Part shown: positions 61,283 to 64,000 of the stretch, piece after piece
Position numbering within the stretch: position 1 is the first letter of the stretch
How the letters are laid out: each line of letters starts with the position of its first letter
From: Verpa conica
Taxonomy: Eukaryota > Ascomycota > Pezizomycetes > Pezizales > Morchellaceae
Assembly: GCA_033030425.1 (NCBI GenBank)
Contig: JAUFSD010000002.1
Location: 1,054,001 to 1,118,000 of the forward strand
Length of the DNA stretch: 64,000 nt
Reading direction: 5' to 3'
Notes under the pieces: generated by a model
What the model was told of the DNA's origin: nothing
Seen by the model: only the letters and a program-made list of their open reading frames with translations
Databases searched by the model: none
Program-made: the position numbers and the translations under genes

Positions 61283-62712
61283 TCATGCTTTCAAGATTTC
61301 AGCAAGGACTTCAGCGATCTTGTCACCAACTTCAGCTGTAGTAGCCTTTCCACCAATGTCACCAGTACTGATACCCATGTCGAGGACCTTGCGGACAGCA
61401 TCTTCGATTGCTACAGCCTCTTTTGGGAGATTTAGGGAGTACTTGAGCATCATAGCGCAAGATAGAATGGCAGCGACGGGATTGACAATTCCTAGTAAAA
61501 TAAGCGTGTCCTCCCTACAATCGGAGGAGATTCTTAAAAAACTTACCTTTACCAGCGATATCAGGGGCAGACCCGTGAATCGGCTCATAAATACCATTGA
61601 CCTTGGTCTTTCCATCTGGGATGCCTGACAAACTGGCACTAGGCAACAACCCCAAGCTTCCCGGAATCACGCTTGCCTCATCACTGATGATATCACCAAA
61701 CAGGTTACTGGTTACAATAATCCCGTTTAAAGCGCGGGGGTTCTTAACCATCAACATTGCTGCAGAGTCGATTAACTGGTGCCCGTACTTAATGCTCGGG
61801 AACTCTTTCGTCATAACCTCATCCACCGTCTTCCGCCAGAGTCTTGAAGTCGCAAGCACATTCGCCTTATCCAAGCTCCACACTGGCAACGGGGGGTTGT
61901 GTTGCATAGCCAAGTGACCAGCAAGACGTGTAATTCGTTCCACCTCATGACGGTGGTAAGGTTCAATATCGTACGCGTAGCCATCACCATCATCCTCTTT
62001 GCGGTCACCAAAGTAGATACCCCCTGTCAGTTCACGAATAATGTTGAAGTCGACACCGCGACACACAGACTCTTTGAGGGGCGAGAATTGGATTAATGAT
62101 TCGCTGGCAAAGTTGCAGGGACGGAGATTGCCGAAAGTGGCCATTTCTTTGCGAAGCTTGAGGAGCCCTTGTTCAGGGCGGACAGCACCAGTTCCCCATT
62201 TCTGTGAGGGGAGTGTTGCAATGTCAACCTGCGCTCATAGGTATGTTGTTCGAGGGGAGAACATACTGGCCCACCAACAGCGCCTAAAAGGACTGCATCG
62301 GCTGCCTTTGCAGCAGATAGAGCATCGTCGCCGAGGGCAGAGCCGATTGCATCAATGGATGCCTACTCACATGTTCCATATCAATTTGATGCATCTAACT
62401 AAGGAAGGAGTAAACTTACACCACCTAACAAATGCTGCTGGAAATCGAACTCGATATCAGGATTACTAGCTGTGATAACTTTGAGAGCCTATATTTCCCT
62501 CGTAATTTATTAATTGGTGGTTTTACAAATGGGTACACCAAGTACTCAATTGGGAGCGAAAATAGACCTTGATAGCCTCCTTGATAACCTCTGGACCACA
62601 GTGATCACCTAAGTAAAAATAAATAGTCTGTATCAGTACAAGAGTCATGAGTGTGCACAAGATCGAAACGGTAATACATACCCTCAAAAACAACAATCTT
62701 GTAGCTAGGCAT
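61283..62712 (-). CDS. LEU2: 3-isopropylmalate dehydrogenase
   Basis: This enzyme catalyses the NAD-dependent oxidative decarboxylation of 3-isopropylmalate in leucine synthesis, in the cytosol of fungi. Exons, 5' to 3': 62682-62712, 62568-62608, 62420-62488, 62267-62362, 61547-62201 and 61283-61491, about 366 residues, the usual length. The start [20 protein letters not shown] has the family's Gly-Asp...Gly-Pro pattern. [20 protein letters not shown] follows, and then [17 protein letters not shown] around the active site. The signature [20 protein letters not shown] is intact, and the cofactor region reads [20 protein letters not shown]. All five introns keep frame; exons 1 and 2 are only 31 and 41 nt. 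I find no clear Leu3-type site upstream. Nothing is missing from the catalytic set. Confidence 0.96.
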
Positions 62713-63231
62713 ATTGAATGAAAATTCTAATCCTATATTGCAATTACTTTTTAAAGAGATAAAGCTAGATCTGCTTGACTTTGAGTTTGGCGGGGCTGGT
62801 TAGTGGGGTAGGTAAATATCATCGTTGAGGGGTTATTTCTTGGCATGGCAGAGCCTCCACCATGTTTCTCCGGGTTGGTGGGGTTTTTATGGCATCATAG
62901 GCCGTCACTCTACTAGTTTATAGGGGCTGCGGAGAGTACAAAATGAGATTTTAAGCCAGCAGTGACCTCTAACTAGATTCAAACATGAAATCTAAGGATA
63001 TCCGAAGATTAGATACAAAGGGGTGATTTGAACTAGAGAACGACATCCAAAAAGCAAATTGGGATGTAAGAACTTCCAAGTTCCCGATCAACATATGAAA
63101 GGACTATAAAAGTCAGAACTCTTAGCAAAGAAAGTGTAGAAATAGTACTATCTTACTCCGGCTGAAAAATGACAAACCGCCAGAAAAACAGAAAGAAAGC
63201 AGAAAAAAGACTATAGTGCTACTGTAGTAAT
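62713..63231. promoter_or_regulatory. LEU2 upstream region and 3' flank of the Herp-like gene
   Basis: This is the promoter side of LEU2 on the minus strand and the 3' flank of the next gene. No gene, repeat or clear operator is seen. Confidence 0.35.
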
Positions 63232-64000
63232 TTATAATAGTCCCCTAATAACCTCTGGTTCAGCCTCCACTACAGGCACCTGAGGAGGGACCACTCCCGC
63301 GCCCTCCTGCACATCTCTTGCTGGTTCCTGTCCCTCAGCCGCCACCCCACCTACAGCCTCGGCGTTTGCCGCCTCCTGTGTATCTCTTAACTGCTGTGCT
63401 TCCCTCTGCCTCGCCTCAACAGCGTCAACATGCCTTTCATGCAGCCCTGGTACAAGACTCGCCAAGAAAATTGTAATGCCTCTCTCTACACCACGGATCA
63501 TGTTTCGGATACGGTCTTCATGGCGAGCAACAAGCATTTCAGCTGTGTGAGCGGGACCAATGGGATTTCCATTTCCATCGCGTGTTAATGGCTGTTGTGG
63601 AGTTTGTGGCTGGTTAGGCTCGGGATTAGGACCGGCGGCACCGGCGGCTGGGATGGGGTTAGGGTTAGGTACTGGGGGGTTTATTGCTTCTAGGAAAGGC
63701 CGGAAAAATTCGTTGAAGATGCCAGTTTGCCAGACTAGTGCGGGGTTAGCATTAGCAATTAAGGCATAATGCCGTCATCTAAGGGAACATACTGAAGATT
63801 AAAACAGCAATAGAACCCAAGTACAGCATCCGTCTCCATCCTCCACTCCCAGTAAATAACACCACAAACACAGCCAGCCTAACCGCCAGCCAGAAATGCG
63901 TAGCACGTGCTCTAACTCCAGCAAGAATATCACCAAGGTTTATTGGTCGGTTCCTGTTGACAGCAGCACGGGCTTGGTGATCCTGGAACCCAAAACCACC
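63232..64000 (-). CDS. Herp-like membrane protein, C-terminal part (partial)
   Basis: The gene starts beyond the end of the window. Exon parts seen: 63793-64000 (open at the edge) and 63232-63734, joined in phase across a 58-nt intron. The visible protein reads NLGDILAGVRARATHFWLAV, then a hydrophobic pair (RLAVFVVLFTGSGGWRRMLY, LGSIAVLIFIWQTGIF). A Pro/Asn-rich linker and a conserved-looking helix follow (EMLVARHEDRIRNMIRGVER, GITIFLASLVPGLHERHV). The C-terminus is Ala/Glu/Gln-rich. The arrangement of a soluble N-terminal part before two membrane segments resembles fungal ubiquitin-like (Herp-type) ER proteins, but the diagnostic N-terminal domain is outside this window. Treat the name as tentative; that it is a real membrane-protein gene is much surer. 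Confidence 0.6.

Noticed and set aside
63655..63675. Telomere-like ggggttagggttagg
   Set aside because: It lies inside the Herp-like coding exon and encodes the Pro/Asn-rich linker in frame.
1..64000. CRISPR arrays, prophage or bacterial operons
   Set aside because: No regularly spaced repeats, and all supported genes have spliceosomal introns and fungal relatives.

Overview
The window is nuclear DNA of a filamentous ascomycete fungus. The coding regions are broken by many 48-125 nt spliceosomal introns. They encode fungal versions of conserved eukaryotic proteins: transportin Kap104, Rpn2, Apc10, Leu2 and a Pbs2-type MAPKK with the N-lobe insertion seen in moulds. A Zn2Cys6 regulator and an intron-containing tRNA-Ser(CGA) are also fungal. 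Low gene density and long AT-rich gaps with miniature inverted-repeat elements suggest a TE-rich genome, perhaps Pezizomycetes (truffle/morel type); that placement is an inference.

Layout. 1-3.6 kb: no gene seen. 3635-6808 (+): KAP104-type nuclear import receptor. 6.8-14.4 kb: no supportable gene. 14407-16173 (+): Zn2Cys6 transcription factor. 17536-18724 (+): UCH37-type deubiquitinase with a GC-AG first intron. 18.7-25.9 kb: AT-rich, gene-poor, holding a TA-flanked inverted-repeat element and the tRNA-Ser. 25885-28652 (-): sulfate permease. 28.7-33.0 kb: AT-rich gap. 32968-36597 (-): proteasome subunit RPN2. 37.1-37.7 kb: a near-perfect MITE and a decayed relative. 37787-38332 (-): a small two-exon membrane-protein gene of unknown function. 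39538-42347 (-): choline kinase. 43247-45063 (-): auxin-efflux-carrier-family transporter. 48580-50679 (-): PBS2-type MAPKK. 50.7-55.9 kb: no gene seen; another inverted-repeat element lies at 55.1-55.4 kb. 55883-56737 (+): zinc-finger plus LysM protein. 57057-58236 (-): histidine-phosphatase-fold protein with a 26-nt microexon. 60026-60992 (+): APC10/DOC1. 61283-62712 (-): LEU2. 63232-64000 (-): 3' part of a Herp-like membrane protein that runs off the window.

The genes are independent fungal transcription units, not an operon or a recognisable biosynthetic cluster. Several serve ubiquitin-proteasome work (UCH37, RPN2, APC10, possibly the Herp-like protein), but these are scattered and nothing suggests co-regulation. 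I found no clear undescribed multi-gene system. The most notable items are the small spliced membrane-protein gene, the inverted-repeat elements, the LysM/zinc-finger architecture, and unusual splicing (GC-AG intron, 26-nt microexon, a stop codon that overlaps a splice donor). Exon limits were read by eye from splice consensus, frame continuity and family conservation.
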